From M55B118 sp041694275 (GTDB taxonomy: Bacteria > Bacillota_I > Bacilli_A > Izemoplasmatales > Izemoplasmataceae), in assembly GCA_041694275.1 (NCBI GenBank), contig JASMTQ010000076.1:1-31262 (forward strand): a DNA stretch of 31,262 nucleotides, in the 5' to 3' direction. The notes beneath the pieces are model-generated. The model was not told the origin of the DNA and ran no database searches. It saw only the letters and a list, made by a program, of their open reading frames with translations. Below, piece by piece: positions 30,995-31,262 of this stretch. Each line of letters starts with the position of its first letter. Positions within the stretch are counted from its first letter, which is position 1. Position numbers and translations under genes: made by a program.

Positions 30995-31262
30995 TTATTC
31001 ATTAAACAGCGTTTGATAGATTTCAAGCATTTTCTGCGCTTGGGTATCAAGGCTGAAGTCCACTTGCATAGCACGTTTCAACATGTTTTTCCATACGTCT
31101 TTTTCTTCCAAGTATACATGATACGCATTCTCGAGTGTATTTTCAAGGGCTTCGGCTTCAAAATTGTCAAACATGAATCCAGTGCCCTGTTTGGAGATCG
31201 GATCGTAGGCTTCCACGCTGTCTGCGAGCCCTCCTGTTTTATGCACCAGAGGCAGGGTGCCA
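30995..31262 (-). CDS. glgA: Glycogen synthase, C-terminal fragment
   Basis: The frame is open to the window edge, so the 5' part of the gene lies beyond 31262. The visible ~88 residues begin GTLPLVHKTGGLADSVEAYD, the GT5 donor-site signature (usually V-R-x-TGGL), continue with GTGFMFDNFEAEALENTL and end in a final helix typical of bacterial GlgA, which adds glucose from ADP-glucose to glycogen. It stops at TAA 38 bp before glgP, so glgA-glgP-ribU form one operon. The GTG at 31246 is internal, not a start. Confidence 0.93.
   Translation of the reverse strand, partial: GTLPLVHKTGGLADSVEAYDPISKQGTGFMFDNFEAEALENTLENAYHVYLEEKDVWKNMLKRAMQVDFSLDTQAQKMLEIYQTLFNE

Overview
The window looks like a chromosomal segment of a low-GC Gram-positive-type (Bacillota-like, possibly Mollicutes-adjacent) anaerobe or fermenter with a mid-40s GC genome. 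The reasons are Shine-Dalgarno sequences of the AAAGGAGG/GAGGTG kind, TTGAAA-17-TATAAT promoters, CcpA-type cre boxes, ECF vitamin transporters and an rnfCDGEAB operon. TGA is used as a stop (rnr, smpB, rnfX, rnfD), so the code is the standard bacterial one. I cannot name the species.

Layout. Positions 1-2379 are clearly more AT-rich and look like the end of an integrated element: a large serine recombinase, a small Cys-rich protein, a candidate ~90-nt small RNA, and an inverted, imperfect copy of the ssrA 3' end. The tmRNA gene (2380-2729, minus) marks the boundary. From there the minus strand carries a tauE-like permease, smpB and rnr (trans-translation and RNA decay), secG, a Ca2+/cation antiporter, and eno-gpmI. 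A plus-strand pair follows: a GH13 glucan enzyme and a flavodoxin-fold reductase. Next, on minus, are a GNAT acetyltransferase, folT under a THF riboswitch, ung, an AAA/DUF4143 ATPase preceded by three 40-bp repeats, ppdK, an eight-gene pgm-rnfCDGEAXB operon, a 2-Cys peroxiredoxin, and glgA (cut by the window edge)-glgP-ribU.

How the genes work together. glgA, glgP, pgm and the GH13 enzyme make and break down glycogen/glucans. gpmI, eno and ppdK form lower glycolysis. Rnf links ferredoxin/NAD redox to an ion gradient. RibU probably imports the riboflavin needed for the many Rnf flavins. Two good cre sites (10395 and 19122) suggest carbon-catabolite control of gpmI-eno/GH13 and ppdK.

Most unusual. 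The Rnf complex departs from the textbook form: RnfB is cut down to its membrane anchor plus one Fe-S domain, a second small membrane protein with the same CX2CX4C spacing (rnfX) is inserted between rnfA and rnfB, RnfG carries three FMN-binding modules, and RnfD has a charged helical insertion. Other points are a UUCG hairpin placed between the Shine-Dalgarno and start codon of glgP, and the inverted ssrA-end copy beside the recombinase.
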